Source: DATLXU01 sp035575515
GTDB taxonomy: Bacteria > Acidobacteriota > Blastocatellia > UBA7656
DNA: 27,477 bases
Direction: 5' to 3'
Assembly (NCBI GenBank): GCA_035575515.1
Contig: DATLXU010000125.1
Coordinates: 1 to 27,477, forward strand
The stretch's first letter is position 1. Each line of letters starts with the position of its first letter. The notes beneath the pieces were generated by a model. It had not been told where the DNA came from. It did not search any database and saw nothing but the letters and a program-made list of their open reading frames with translations. Made by a program: the position numbers and the translations under genes. Shown here one piece after another: positions 1 through 8,108 of the stretch.

Positions 1-449
1 CGCGAGCCTGAATCGAATATCTCTGATTCCTTGACGGTTTCTTTTTCATTCTCGCCGCCGATAATCAAGATTCTGCCATCGGCAAGCTGGACCGCCGTGT
101 GACCGTGACGCTCGATATTAAGCCTGCCAACCTGATGCACGTCCTCGTCGGCTTGCGCCATAGTTTTTGTAAATGCCGAAAGCCGCTTTCTCATCGTGTG
201 CGTAAGTCTGCTGGCGCTGGCCGATTTTGCCGTTACAACCGAACTGGTCGCTGCGCTGCGCGTAAGCCTGCTGCTTGACGATGAAGTTGTATAGGAAACT
301 GCGGCCATTATGGCGACGAGCGAAAATAACAGCGCAAAGCGAGCGCCGCCGAATGAAACAAGTTTGGTCAGCTTTGAGATCGCTGGCCGTTGATAGTTGA
401 AGGTGCGTGAATGAACAGAGGAGTTGTTACGTGAGGATGATCTTCTCAT
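1..449 (-). CDS. Kelch-repeat / galactose-oxidase-like protein, N-terminal part (cut by window edge)
   Basis: The minus-strand frame is open from an ATG at 449 to the window edge, about 149 codons. A purine-rich ribosome site (AAGGAAGG) lies about 9 bases upstream. The protein begins with a Ser/Arg-rich cytoplasmic stretch. One hydrophobic segment follows near residues 38-55, then a Ser/Thr/Ala-rich linker, then the beginning of a beta-propeller. The propeller is shown by HTAVQLADGRILIIGG, the classic Kelch pattern (hydrophobic strand, DGR, double Gly). Kelch propellers are binding or oxidase scaffolds; nothing here identifies a substrate. The segment probably acts as an uncleaved or late signal anchor, so the propeller would be outside the cytoplasm. 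The rest of the gene lies to the left of the window. Confidence 0.8.
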   Translation of the reverse strand, partial: MRRSSSRNNSSVHSRTFNYQRPAISKLTKLVSFGGARFALLFSLVAIMAAVSYTTSSSSSRLTRSAATSSVVTAKSASASRLTHTMRKRLSAFTKTMAQADEDVHQVGRLNIERHGHTAVQLADGRILIIGGENEKETVKESEIFDSGS

Positions 450-468
450 GGGGGCTAAACCTTCCTTC

Positions 469-580
469 TCACCGAAAACTTTCGGGTGATGATTTTGGCA
501 GCGGCTCAATCGGACTAAAACTGCCGCCTCAATTTATGTCCCTCCACTGTCTGGCTTGGGACATCTTGGCATTTTGCCAA
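469..580. promoter_or_regulatory. Inverted repeats upstream of the Kelch gene
   Basis: Two small palindromes sit in the gap between the PilZ gene and the Kelch gene start. One is TTGGC-N5-GCCAA at 566-580 (perfect). The other is an imperfect TCACC/GGTGA-armed repeat at about 469-489, close to the Kelch ribosome site. Their position suits an operator and a 5' leader hairpin, but there is no independent support. The GG-to-GC spacing of the first does not fit a sigma-54 promoter. Confidence 0.25.
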
Positions 581-622
581 ACCTGAAGCTTCTCGTTATA
601 AAGAAAACCGAACTTCGTGTTT

Positions 623-988
623 CTACAAAAATCTGTGGCGCGTAAAAAGAACCGCCAGGCCGCATGAGCCATCCGGCTGAATCTCTACTCGCTTGACTAT
701 TCCGCGAACCGCAATGCGCGGCCCGCTCGCGTCATCGCCGGCCTCGGTCGAAAGCCGTATGACGCAAAAGAGCTTTGCTTCAAGCGCCACCGACCGATTA
801 ATCTTTGCGTACAAACCGCCCGCGCTCAGATTATCTAAAGCTGTTTCTATCTCGAATCTTTTGCCGCCTTCACCCGCTCCACGAATCCTTATTGAAAAGG
901 GTGCGCGAAGTCGCGGCTTTGTGCGACGTTCAACAGCCCCGTACACGAGCGATTGCGGACTATTCGCAGTTTGCAAATCAATGGTCAT
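623..988 (-). CDS. PilZ domain protein (probable c-di-GMP-binding)
   Basis: A 121-residue protein that is almost entirely one PilZ domain. The two signature elements are visible: an RR..PR motif near residues 21-26 (ERRTKPR) and DNLSAGGLY near residues 52-60, matching the family's RxxxR and (D/N)xSxxG c-di-GMP contacts. PilZ proteins bind cyclic di-GMP and pass the signal to motility, adhesion or exopolysaccharide machinery. No output domain is attached, so it would act through a partner. The ATG at 988 has only a weak purine-rich upstream site. It is a single gene about 200 bases downstream of the response regulator on the same strand. Confidence 0.85.
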   Translation of the reverse strand: MTIDLQTANSPQSLVYGAVERRTKPRLRAPFSIRIRGAGEGGKRFEIETALDNLSAGGLYAKINRSVALEAKLFCVIRLSTEAGDDASGPRIAVRGIVKRVEIQPDGSCGLAVLFTRHRFL

Positions 989-1197
989 CCCGAGACGACC
1001 TTAATAGCTGTGGGCCAGCTAAAAGTTTGCGCGTATATAATATTTCACAAGGCCTCAGTTGGCATCAGACCAGAATCACATTTTATATGGGAAATAACTC
1101 CCGATTCTCTGAAGCTATTTGTAGGAGTAAAGTCCTGCAGGTACTGGGCTGAGTATTTACAACGGGGGATCGAATAGGTTGAGAATTTGAGGCGAGG

Positions 1198-1896
1198 TTA
1201 AATGGGCGGTTTGGCGAGGCCGTGCCTGTAGGAGAAGAGCGCAAGCTCGAAGCGGTCGGATAATTCCAGCTTGCTTAAGATAGAGGTTAGGTGATTGCGA
1301 ACCGTAGCTTCGCTGATGTATAGCCGCTCGGCAATCTGCTTGTTCTTAAGCCCCTCGCATACCAGAGTAATGATCTCGCGCTCGCGGTGGGTGAGCATTG
1401 CGATTCGCGCTTTATCAGGGTCGCTCTTTTGAGCCTCTTCGGGGCTGGTCATTTGCGTGAGTACGCTTGCCGTCAGCGACCTGTCAAGCCAGACCTCTCC
1501 CGCATTGACTTTCTCTATAGCCTTGATGAGCGCCTCCGCCGCTTTTTCCTTGAGCACAAGCCCCATCGCCCCCTGCCGCACCGCGCGACGGTGCAGCTCC
1601 GGGTCGCGCACTCCTGTCAGGATGATGATCTGCGCGTGCGGGTTCTTCTCCTTCAAATCGCGCATGAAATCGAGGCTGTTTTCCCCGTCAATGTCCAGGT
1701 CGAGCAGGATGATGTCGGCTGGCTCGCGCGCCGCGACCTCAAAAGCTTGATTGCGATTGCCCGCTTCGCCGATAACCCTCATCCCTGTATGGGCTTCGAT
1801 GAGCATTCGCAATCCCGCGCGAACAATCGCGTGGTCGTCAATGATGAGGATGCGGACAGGCTCTTTTTCAGAAGCGGCCATAACGACTTTTCCCAC
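1198..1896 (-). CDS. NarL/FixJ-family response regulator (receiver + LuxR-type HTH)
   Basis: A 232-residue two-component regulator. The receiver domain (about 14-130) has the acidic pair D20-D21, the phospho-acceptor D66 in LLDLD, the switch Thr in ILTG (T94) and the conserved Lys K116. The C-terminal LuxR-type helix-turn-helix (about 166-225) shows LTHRERE, the KNKQIAERL helix and the recognition helix ISEATVRNHL. It lies 63 bases downstream of the kinase gene on the same strand, so the two probably form one operon and a cognate pair. MAASEKEP (M6) is a possible alternative start. The target genes cannot be read from the sequence. Confidence 0.92.
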   Translation of the reverse strand: MGKVVMAASEKEPVRILIIDDHAIVRAGLRMLIEAHTGMRVIGEAGNRNQAFEVAAREPADIILLDLDIDGENSLDFMRDLKEKNPHAQIIILTGVRDPELHRRAVRQGAMGLVLKEKAAEALIKAIEKVNAGEVWLDRSLTASVLTQMTSPEEAQKSDPDKARIAMLTHREREIITLVCEGLKNKQIAERLYISEATVRNHLTSILSKLELSDRFELALFSYRHGLAKPPI

Positions 1897-1959
1897 TTAC
1901 CCATGCAGACGTAATCGGTCGGGCAAAACCCGCGTCACGCACGGGCCTTGCTTCTAGCT

Positions 1960-3680
1960 TTACAGCGGAATCTCAACAACCACCTTAGTCGCTTTTTCGC
2001 AGCGCACGACGCTTGCGCGCCCCCCGAGCGCTTCGGCGCGGTTGCGGATTGAGCGCGGCGTGAAGTCACGAGGAGCTTCCTCGCCGCCGCGCTCGTTTTC
2101 GATGTCGAGCCTCAAAAGGCCATCGCAGCAATCAAGCGTGATGGTCGCGCCCTTTGCCCCTGTATGCCTTCTGATGTTGCTCAAGGCTTCGGTTATCATT
2201 TGGAAGACTTCGGCGGCCAGCCGGTCATTTACATGAATCTCTGACCGCGCGTCAACTCGGACCGAGATGCCCGTTGCCTGCGAGAATTTCGCCGCGAATC
2301 TTCTGACCGACGGGAGCAGGCTCGCTTCCGGCTCGCCCGTCTCGCAAAGCCCGCGAACGTAGCGGCGAAGGTCGGCTATTCCTGCGTTCGTCAATTCTAT
2401 CAACCGGCTGATGTCGTCTCGTGCGCTTGCAACCGGCTGATGTCGTCTCGTGCGCTTGCGCCGTCTCTTTCAATCTTCTGTTGAATCGCGGCAAGCCCTA
2501 ACTGCAATCCGATGTACGGCTGTATGATGCTGTCATGGATGTCGCGCGCTATGCGCTGGCGTTCCTGCTCGGCTGCTTCAGACGCGAGCTTGTCGACCAG
2601 CCTGATGTTTTCGATTACAGGAACAACCTGCTCCATGACCTGTGTGAGAAATCCTGCGTCTGATCGGTCAAAGCCGCGCTTGCGGCTCGATATGAGAAAA
2701 AATCTTCCGACGACTTCGCTCCTCAGTCGCAGCGGAACGGTGACGAGCGATTCTGCGTCAAGCAGGGTTGCGATCTTCTGGCAAGCCTCTTTGCCCTCAA
2801 TCCGGCACTCGTTTTGTCTGATGTCATAAGCGAAATATTGAGCATCGGAGGAAAACCAGCCCCTGCTTCTCGCGTGATAAATGGCAGCGTACTCCGGCGG
2901 AAGCGCGAGCATCTCGCGAGCCATCTCATCAGCAAGCTGTGTCGGGCGTGGCCAGCCTTCAGAGTTGTGCATGTCGGCGCGCCATAACAGAGGGCGGCTC
3001 GCGTCAACGTCATTCATAACGAGCGCACAGGCGTTCGCGTCGTAAAAAGCGCGCGCGCCTTCGAGAATCACTCCCACCGTGCGATCAACGCCGAATCGCG
3101 GATTCGATAGCGACGTGACCTCTTTCAGCAGCGCAAGCCGCCGCTTGAGCGTGATCTCGTGGCCGCCCCAGTAGGCGATCATGTAGCCGAGCGCCAGCAT
3201 ATAGATCGGGCGCAACAGGAACCGGTTCAACTCAAATTGCGGCGCGGCGGGCGCGGTCGCAAATCCGATTATCGTGAAAAGCACGGACGAAACTACAACT
3301 GCTTTAAGCCCGGAAGAGAATCCCCCTCTGAAAGAGGCGACAAGGATCGAGAAGAAGAAAAGAAAGAAGAATATGCTTGAAGTTCCACTGCTCAGAGCGA
3401 TCAGAATCAGGTACCAGGCTATGTCAAACCAGTGCGCGACTTTCTTCATCGCCTGCATCAGCGCGCTTTCTCGCAGCGCGAGAATTAAAAGGACAAGGCT
3501 GTAGAGCGTGTATAAAATGAGGGCTGTGTAAGTAATTGGGACGAGGCGGTCCGGTTCGGATGGATCGAGATAGATAATCATAAGCGCAGAGAAAGCCAGC
3601 ACAAGCCTCATCGTGGAAATCATCCGGCTGTCGACGGCTTCAAGGTGCGTTGTGTCAATTGTTAATGGCGCGTTGCGCAT
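1960..3680 (-). pseudogene. NarX-like sensor histidine kinase, reading frame broken by a 29-bp tandem duplication
   Basis: Two frames make up one kinase: 2400-3680 (426 codons to a stop) and 1960-2403. In order they encode about six membrane helices (residues 22-172), a GAF-like domain (about 190-355), a HisKA_3 segment with H382 in RDIHDS, and a HATPase domain with N-box EALSNIRRH. A 29-bp unit is present twice at 2401-2429 and 2430-2458. Because 29 is not a multiple of three, the second copy shifts the frame and adds a stop nine codons later. Deleting one copy restores a continuous 563-residue kinase across SRL-IELTNAG. As written, the product keeps the phosphorylated His but loses the ATP-binding domain. 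The HATPase glycine boxes are also weak. The cause could be a real mutation, phase variation or an assembly error. Confidence 0.85.
2401..2458. repeat. Perfect 29-bp tandem duplication inside the kinase gene
   Basis: Two identical 29-base units, 2401-2429 and 2430-2458, lie head to tail with no spacer and no mismatch. They cover the DHp-to-HATPase junction of the sensor kinase. The length (3n+2) explains the frameshift in that gene. Confidence 0.97.
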
Positions 3681-4078
3681 AACAGCTTCTTGATAGCGTT
3701 CGCTGCATGAACCTTATAGTTAATTGCTAGGCTTGTCGCCCCGCCTGCGTTTTGTGAATGACTCAATAGATTTCATCCTTGAGTCTACAGTACTCTAAGA
3801 AGATGCGCAGGGAGGGAAACTTCCTAATCACTTACCGAACAGGGCCAAGTTTAAACCAGCTTGGAGTCACCGACTTGAAATAACCTGCCTCTGCAACTTG
3901 GCGCAAGTCGCGCCAGAACCTTTCAGCCTATGAGAGTAATGATGATAATCGGCTGCGCAGTTGGCCAATAAGACCGCTGGCTTCAAAAAGCGTATTCTCT
4001 ATCAATCGCGTTGCAGGCAATTACCCTGCGCCCGCCGAGATAATAGCACAATTTCAGGAAAGCAGGACAAATTCGCAT
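3681..4078. other. Intergenic region upstream of the kinase gene, no gene seen
   Basis: About 400 bases between the kinase start and the 3' end of a glycosyltransferase gene. It should contain the minus-strand promoter of the kinase-regulator operon, but I see no convincing -35/-10 pair. Two perfect short inverted repeats are visible: GACTCAA/TTGAGTC at 3760-3785, and TGGCGC-N5-GCGCCA at 3899-3915. Neither is followed by a T-run. There is no credible open frame. Confidence 0.5.
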
Positions 4079-4855
4079 CTATTTTTTCAGCCCCAATCCG
4101 AGAAACAGCACGGGCCGGAAAATCTTCCACCAGTCCCTTATCGCGCGCATCTTCGTGTAGGCAATGCCGTCGCTTTCCGGATACTCTATCGTCACCGGAA
4201 CCTCGACCACTTTGTGGCCCAAGCGCAGCGCCTTGAACAGCAAATACGGCTCAAGCTCGTAGCGGTCGAGCCACTCCTGATTCATATTAATCCGCTTGTC
4301 CTCGAACAACCGAACGTCAATCGCGCGAAACCCGCTCGATGCGTCCGTCACGCGATGAAAGCAAAAGAGCGAAAACAGAAATGTATATCCTCGCGTGCCG
4401 AGTTTTCTCAGCAGCGGCATTCGCTTGTACTCGCCGCCATCAAGGTAGCGCGATCCTTGCGCCATCACCGCTTCGCCTTTCGCAACAGGCTCGATGAGTC
4501 GCGGTATCTGTTCAGGCGGAGTCTTGCCCCCGCCCGACACCATCACGACTATGTCGTAGCCGTGCTCGATGGCGTATTCAATTCCACTGCGGATTGCCGC
4601 TCCAACTCCGCGGTTTGTTCCCGCGCGCAAGACAATCGCACCCGACGCTTCCGCGTGCGCTGCCGTGTCGTCGGTCGAGCCGTCGTCAATCACAAGCGTC
4701 GTCTCTACCGCGTCGCGCGGCACGCGCTTAACCACGCGGGCGATGCGCTCGCCTTCGTTCCACGCTGGCGCAATTGCCAGCACGCGCGGCTGCTCGATTT
4801 CTCTCGCTTCGTTTGCGATGACTGCGACCTCAGCTTCCCGTTTTCGACTCGTCAT
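4079..4855 (-). CDS. Family 2 glycosyltransferase (DPM1-like), variant metal-binding motif
   Basis: A GT-A fold glycosyltransferase of about 258 residues. It has the N-terminal nucleotide-binding pattern APAWNEGERI, the VIDDGSTDDT motif, GVGAAIRSG, and the TDASSGFRA acceptor-side motif typical of polyprenyl-phosphate sugar transferases. Where relatives carry DADGQ, this protein has MVSGGGKTPPEQI and so lacks a DxD metal site. Glycan-assembly relatives with AGNGK at that place exist, so it may still be active. No C-terminal membrane helices are present. I prefer the ATG at 4855, preceded by GGAGAG about 10 bases away, over a TTG at 4873. A second GT2 gene lies about 1 kb upstream on the same strand, suggesting one glycan pathway interrupted by an insertion. 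Confidence 0.85.
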   Translation of the reverse strand: MTSRKREAEVAVIANEAREIEQPRVLAIAPAWNEGERIARVVKRVPRDAVETTLVIDDGSTDDTAAHAEASGAIVLRAGTNRGVGAAIRSGIEYAIEHGYDIVVMVSGGGKTPPEQIPRLIEPVAKGEAVMAQGSRYLDGGEYKRMPLLRKLGTRGYTFLFSLFCFHRVTDASSGFRAIDVRLFEDKRINMNQEWLDRYELEPYLLFKALRLGHKVVEVPVTIEYPESDGIAYTKMRAIRDWWKIFRPVLFLGLGLKK

Positions 4856-5043
4856 TACAATAACACTCTCCAAACCGCTTCCGGCAGCGTCGCTTGCTCT
4901 ATTCTTTTAGGTGTATTTGCCGGGCCTGAGCTTCAAGCGATAGCGCGCAGATTAGCTCGATGCGCGGTGTTGCTTTCAAACAGAGTGGCAAGAATAGCAT
5001 CAATTTGCGTCATAGAGCCAGCCCCTTATGCTCGGCGGAGCGC

Positions 5044-5080
5044 AAAAAAAATGGGCGCTGACCCTTTCGAGTCAACGCCC
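5044..5080 (-). terminator. Rho-independent terminator of the broken TonB receptor gene
   Basis: Read on the minus strand, a stem of about ten pairs with one mismatch (arms 5053-5062 and 5071-5080) is followed at once by a run of eight T. It lies 34 bases past the stop of the receptor fragment and so marks the native 3' end of that gene. Confidence 0.85.
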
Positions 5081-5113
5081 GATCAGTTTCAATCGAGATT
5101 GTATAAGCCTCGA

Positions 5114-5641
5114 TTAGAACTCGATGCGTCCGACGAGTTGAATGACTCGCGGGCCGAACGTCGAGTTGATCTTGAAGAAGTTCGTGCTGTTTACATCCTG
5201 CCTCTGACCAAGGAAGAAATTCGCATGGTTGAAGAGGTTGAATGCTTCGGCGCGGAACTGAAGCCTCAAGGATTCTTTCAACTGAATGTTCTTGATGACC
5301 GACGCGTCAATGTTGAAGAAGGTCGGGCCATCAATGAAGTTGCGCTCAAGGTTGCCTGTCTGTCCCGGCTGGTTGTCAAAGAAGACCTGGCCGGGGAAGG
5401 ACGTGCCCAAGCCCTTAGCGGCCTGACCCGTAACGGGGTCCTTCACCGACGGATTGATGAAGAAGACGCCCTGCGGGGTCTTGAATATGCCGATTAGCTT
5501 TTTGATCTCGTCCTTGCTCAGGTTGCTGAAAGCTGTCTGATTGGCGGCTCGCGCAATGCGATTGAGCGTGCCGTCCTGGTCAATGATCGAGATAGGCGCG
5601 CCGCTTGATGCGCGAATGATGCTCGTCACCTGCCAGCCCCC
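5114..5641 (-). pseudogene. Oar-like TonB-dependent receptor, C-terminal remnant
   Basis: Only the last part of an outer-membrane receptor of roughly 1,000 residues remains, about 175 codons. The recognisable part opens with GGWQVTSIIRASSGAP, which in complete relatives falls near the final strands of the barrel. It continues with FFNIDASVIKN and FRAEAFNLFNH, and ends in VGRIEF with the terminal Phe used by the BAM complex. The complete receptor at 19362-22613 shows the same succession (GNWTLSGVYRIQSGA, FDVSLNKAF, FFNVFNH, IRYAF). The frame stays open to 5698, but homology fades as an IS110-type 5' region begins. There is no start codon with a ribosome site and no plug domain, so it is not functional. 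Confidence 0.85.
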
Positions 5642-5717
5642 AACAGCTATCTTGAAAGGTCGTCCCTTGTGGTAATTTGGAACTGCTATGAATCCAATTC
5701 AACCACAGGAGGCGACT

Positions 5718-5930
5718 ATGAGTGACATCAAGTATGTGGCTTTCGACGTTCATAAAGCAACTACCTCTGTTGCTGTTCTCAACCTCGATGGCAGGCTCGT
5801 GACTCAGGCTGTCATTCAAACTGATGCTTCGGCCTTCCGCGATTTCCTTCGCGGCCAAAGCTGTGCTGTCCAGATTGCTTTTGAAGAGAAGACTCAAGCT
5901 GGGTGGCATTCCTCACCGGTAAACGCCTGA
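5718..5930 (+). pseudogene. IS110-family transposase, N-terminal fragment
   Basis: The first 60-65 residues of an IS110-type DEDD transposase. YVAFDVHKATTSVAVL supplies the first catalytic Asp of the RuvC-like fold, and VQIAFEE..TQAGW the next acidic residue. The ATG at 5718 has a strong AGGAGG site five bases upstream, so the original start is intact. After TQAGW (about 5907) the family sequence stops. The remaining codons run into the 3' end of the neighbouring glycosyltransferase and end at 5930. About 85% of the transposase, the transposase-distal end and the bridge-RNA region are missing. It is an inactive scar left by insertion followed by deletion. Confidence 0.85.
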
Positions 5931-6653
5931 GCGTAGGTTTCGTCGCACGCGCCAAACCTCTCCGAATACCTCAAGATAAGCCGACGCCTTCACTTTGCTA
6001 TTGGGATCGTTCACCCATTTGATCGGAACTTCTTTGATGCGATAGTTCAGACTTCGAGCCACAGCCAGTATCTCGATGTCGAATCCCCAGCGGTCAATCG
6101 TGAGTCGCGGGAACACATCCTTTGCGCATGTTTCGGTGAACATCTTAAAACCCGCCTGCGTGTCGTGAACCCCCGGCACGGCAAGCCCGCGAATAATCAG
6201 ATTTCCGATGTTGCCGCTCAAACGGCGATACCAGGGCTGCTTGACTGGAATGATTGAATCCTTCAACCCGCGCGAGCCTATTACCACATTGTACCCCTCA
6301 TTGAAAAGCGGCCAGAACTGCTCGACGTGGTTGATAGTCGTTGAATTGTCCGCATCCATAAAGAGCCTGTATTCGCCTGTGGCTTCCATCATCCCGCGCC
6401 GAACAGCCGCGCCCTTGCCGTGATTGCGCCCGTCCGCGTGCTGAACCAGTCGCAGCGGAACCGCGCCGCCCGCGCGTGATTGCACGATCTTCGCCGTGTC
6501 ATCCGTCGAGCCGTCGTCTGCTACTATGACTTCTGATTTGTACGGCTGGTTTGCCAGGTACGATAAAACATCATCGAGCGTTCGCGGCAGACGCTGCTCT
6601 TCGTTGTACGCAGGTATGACGACGGATAAATGGATTCTCGAATTGTCTTGCAT
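5913..6653 (-). CDS. Family 2 glycosyltransferase, dolichyl/polyprenyl-phosphate glucosyltransferase-like (ALG5 type)
   Basis: A 246-residue GT-A enzyme with complete motifs: SVVIPAYNEEQRLP at the N terminus, VIVADDGSTDDT, HGKGAAVRRGM, the metal-binding FMDADNST, VIGSRG, and HDTQAGFKMF. The order and spacing match ALG5-like enzymes, which move a hexose from a nucleotide sugar to a polyprenyl phosphate at the cytoplasmic membrane face. No membrane helix is visible, so membrane association would be peripheral. The last codons overlap the readthrough end of the IS110 fragment, but the C terminus (RRNLRSGVYR) looks native. The donor sugar is not determined by sequence. Confidence 0.9.
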   Translation of the reverse strand: MQDNSRIHLSVVIPAYNEEQRLPRTLDDVLSYLANQPYKSEVIVADDGSTDDTAKIVQSRAGGAVPLRLVQHADGRNHGKGAAVRRGMMEATGEYRLFMDADNSTTINHVEQFWPLFNEGYNVVIGSRGLKDSIIPVKQPWYRRLSGNIGNLIIRGLAVPGVHDTQAGFKMFTETCAKDVFPRLTIDRWGFDIEILAVARSLNYRIKEVPIKWVNDPNSKVKASAYLEVFGEVWRVRRNLRSGVYR

Positions 6654-6702
6654 AGCATTAATTGATCGAGGCCGTTAAGAATCCTGCCAAATCAAAACGT
6701 TG

Positions 6703-6732
6703 AGTATAGACGCTGCCGCCGGTTTTATCCAA
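6703..6732 (-). promoter_or_regulatory. Probable promoter of the ALG5-like gene
   Basis: On the minus strand TTGGAT (6732-6727) and TATACT (6708-6703) are separated by 18 bases. They lie between the RlmD stop and the glycosyltransferase start, about 50 bases from the latter. This is a consensus-only assignment. Confidence 0.4.
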
Positions 6733-6737
6733 CGCTC

Positions 6738-7970
6738 TCAACTGCGGCGAAGCGCGGCGACCGTTTCAACGTGGTATGTCTGCGGGAATAGATCAATGGC
6801 TGTCACTCGCGCAAGCTCGTAGCCTGAATCCATCAGCTTTCTGAGGTCGCGCGCAAGCGTCGTCGGGTCGCACGAAACATAACTTATTAATGATGGCTTG
6901 AGCGACGCGATAAAGGGGACCGCTTCGGCTGCTCCAGCGCGCGGCGGGTCTAGCAGCACAAGATCAACCGGCGCGCTTTGCGCGCCGCGACGTGCGAGAA
7001 AATCTCTGAGCCAGCTTTCGGCGCGATTCTTATGAAACGCGATGTTTGAAAGATTGTTTGCGCGGATGTTTTGTCGCGCGAACTTGGCAGCACGCGCGTC
7101 GGATTCAACCCCTAGGACTTGCTCAAAGCGGCGACCGAGTTGAATCGTAAAGAGTCCCACCCCAGCATAAAGATCAATCGCCAGCCTTCCTGAATAATCA
7201 TTCACCGCTTCGTCAACAAGTTCATTTAGCAGCAGCCCATTCACCTGAAAAAAAGTCGCCGCGTCGTACCGGTAAACTGCTCCGCGAATCGTGCGCTGAA
7301 GCGTCGCTGAAGATATGCCAGCGATTTCAGGCGCGGATGCCACGCCCCGTTCGCCCGATGCAATCTCGACTTCTGATAGATCAGCGATGCGCGATTCCGT
7401 GTTAGCTCCCTCATTGATCGAAGCGCGCAGAGTGTGCAGCGCGCGGTCAAGCTCAGGCGTGAGTATCGGGCAACCCGCAACGTCGAGAACTTCGTGCGAG
7501 GCTGCGCAGTTAAATCCTATGGCTCGCGAATGATTGCCAGCGTCGCGTTCGGCTCGCGCTATCTTCACCCGCGCTCGCGTGCGATAGCCGAACTCGCTGG
7601 CTGAACGAGTAGCGATAGGCTGTGGCCAATCAATGCGGCCAACTCTTCGCAGCGCATCGCGTATGAAAGAGACTTTCGCATCAAGCTGCGCCTCGTAAGT
7701 CATGTGCTGAAGCTGGCAGCCACCGCACTCGCCGAAGTATTGACAGATGGGTGCGCGCCTCAAAGGCGACGGCACGATGATCTCTTCAATCGAGGCGCGA
7801 GCGAAATTCTTTTTGCGTTCGGTTATGCGCGCGCGCAGACGGTCGCCCGGCGCGGCAAACGGAATGAAGACGGCAAGCCCTTCGTGGCGAGCCACAGCCT
7901 CGCCGCCGTAGGCCATGCGCTCTGCCGTCACTTCTATCACGTCTCCGATTTTGAGCAAATCGCCCCTCAC
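6738..7970 (-). CDS. rlmD: 23S rRNA (uracil-5-)-methyltransferase RlmD/RumA family
   Basis: An S-adenosylmethionine-dependent RNA m5U methyltransferase. An N-terminal TRAM domain (GDVIEVTAERMAYGGEAVAR, first 60 residues) is followed by the iron-sulfur cluster cysteines C-x5-C-x2-C in CQYFGECGGC, with a later Cys in VAGCPIL. The SAM site includes DLYAGVGLFT. LLDPPRAG and YVSCDPTTLARD supply the motifs around the nucleophilic Cys. I place the start at the GTG at 7970, giving 410 residues that begin just before the TRAM domain. The frame is open further to a TTG at 8057, but that extension has no family similarity. RlmD (U1939 in E. coli numbering) is the most likely assignment; TrmA lacks TRAM and the cluster. 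RlmCD-type specificity cannot be excluded. Confidence 0.9.
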   Translation of the reverse strand: MRGDLLKIGDVIEVTAERMAYGGEAVARHEGLAVFIPFAAPGDRLRARITERKKNFARASIEEIIVPSPLRRAPICQYFGECGGCQLQHMTYEAQLDAKVSFIRDALRRVGRIDWPQPIATRSASEFGYRTRARVKIARAERDAGNHSRAIGFNCAASHEVLDVAGCPILTPELDRALHTLRASINEGANTESRIADLSEVEIASGERGVASAPEIAGISSATLQRTIRGAVYRYDAATFFQVNGLLLNELVDEAVNDYSGRLAIDLYAGVGLFTIQLGRRFEQVLGVESDARAAKFARQNIRANNLSNIAFHKNRAESWLRDFLARRGAQSAPVDLVLLDPPRAGAAEAVPFIASLKPSLISYVSCDPTTLARDLRKLMDSGYELARVTAIDLFPQTYHVETVAALRRS

Positions 7971-8108
7971 ATTTTCAACATAACAGGATTCATCAAGGAA
8001 TGAACAGGGGATGCGATTGCAGTTTTCAGATTGCGAATTTAGTCTTTGTCCCTGCAACGTGATGCTTAGCTGTCGCAGACAACTGCAAAGTTAGTTCGCA
8101 ATACTGAA

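Noticed and set aside
566..580. Sigma-54 promoter at TTGGC-N5-GCCAA
   Set aside because: The distance from GG to GC is 8 instead of the 12 needed, and the site is symmetric.
1036..1050. Strong-looking TATAAT-like stretch between the PilZ and regulator genes
   Set aside because: No -35 element at proper spacing on either strand; simply AT-rich.
4214..5497. Plus-strand open frame of 427 codons
   Set aside because: It is antisense to a glycosyltransferase and crosses the terminator and the receptor remnant; no recognisable domain.
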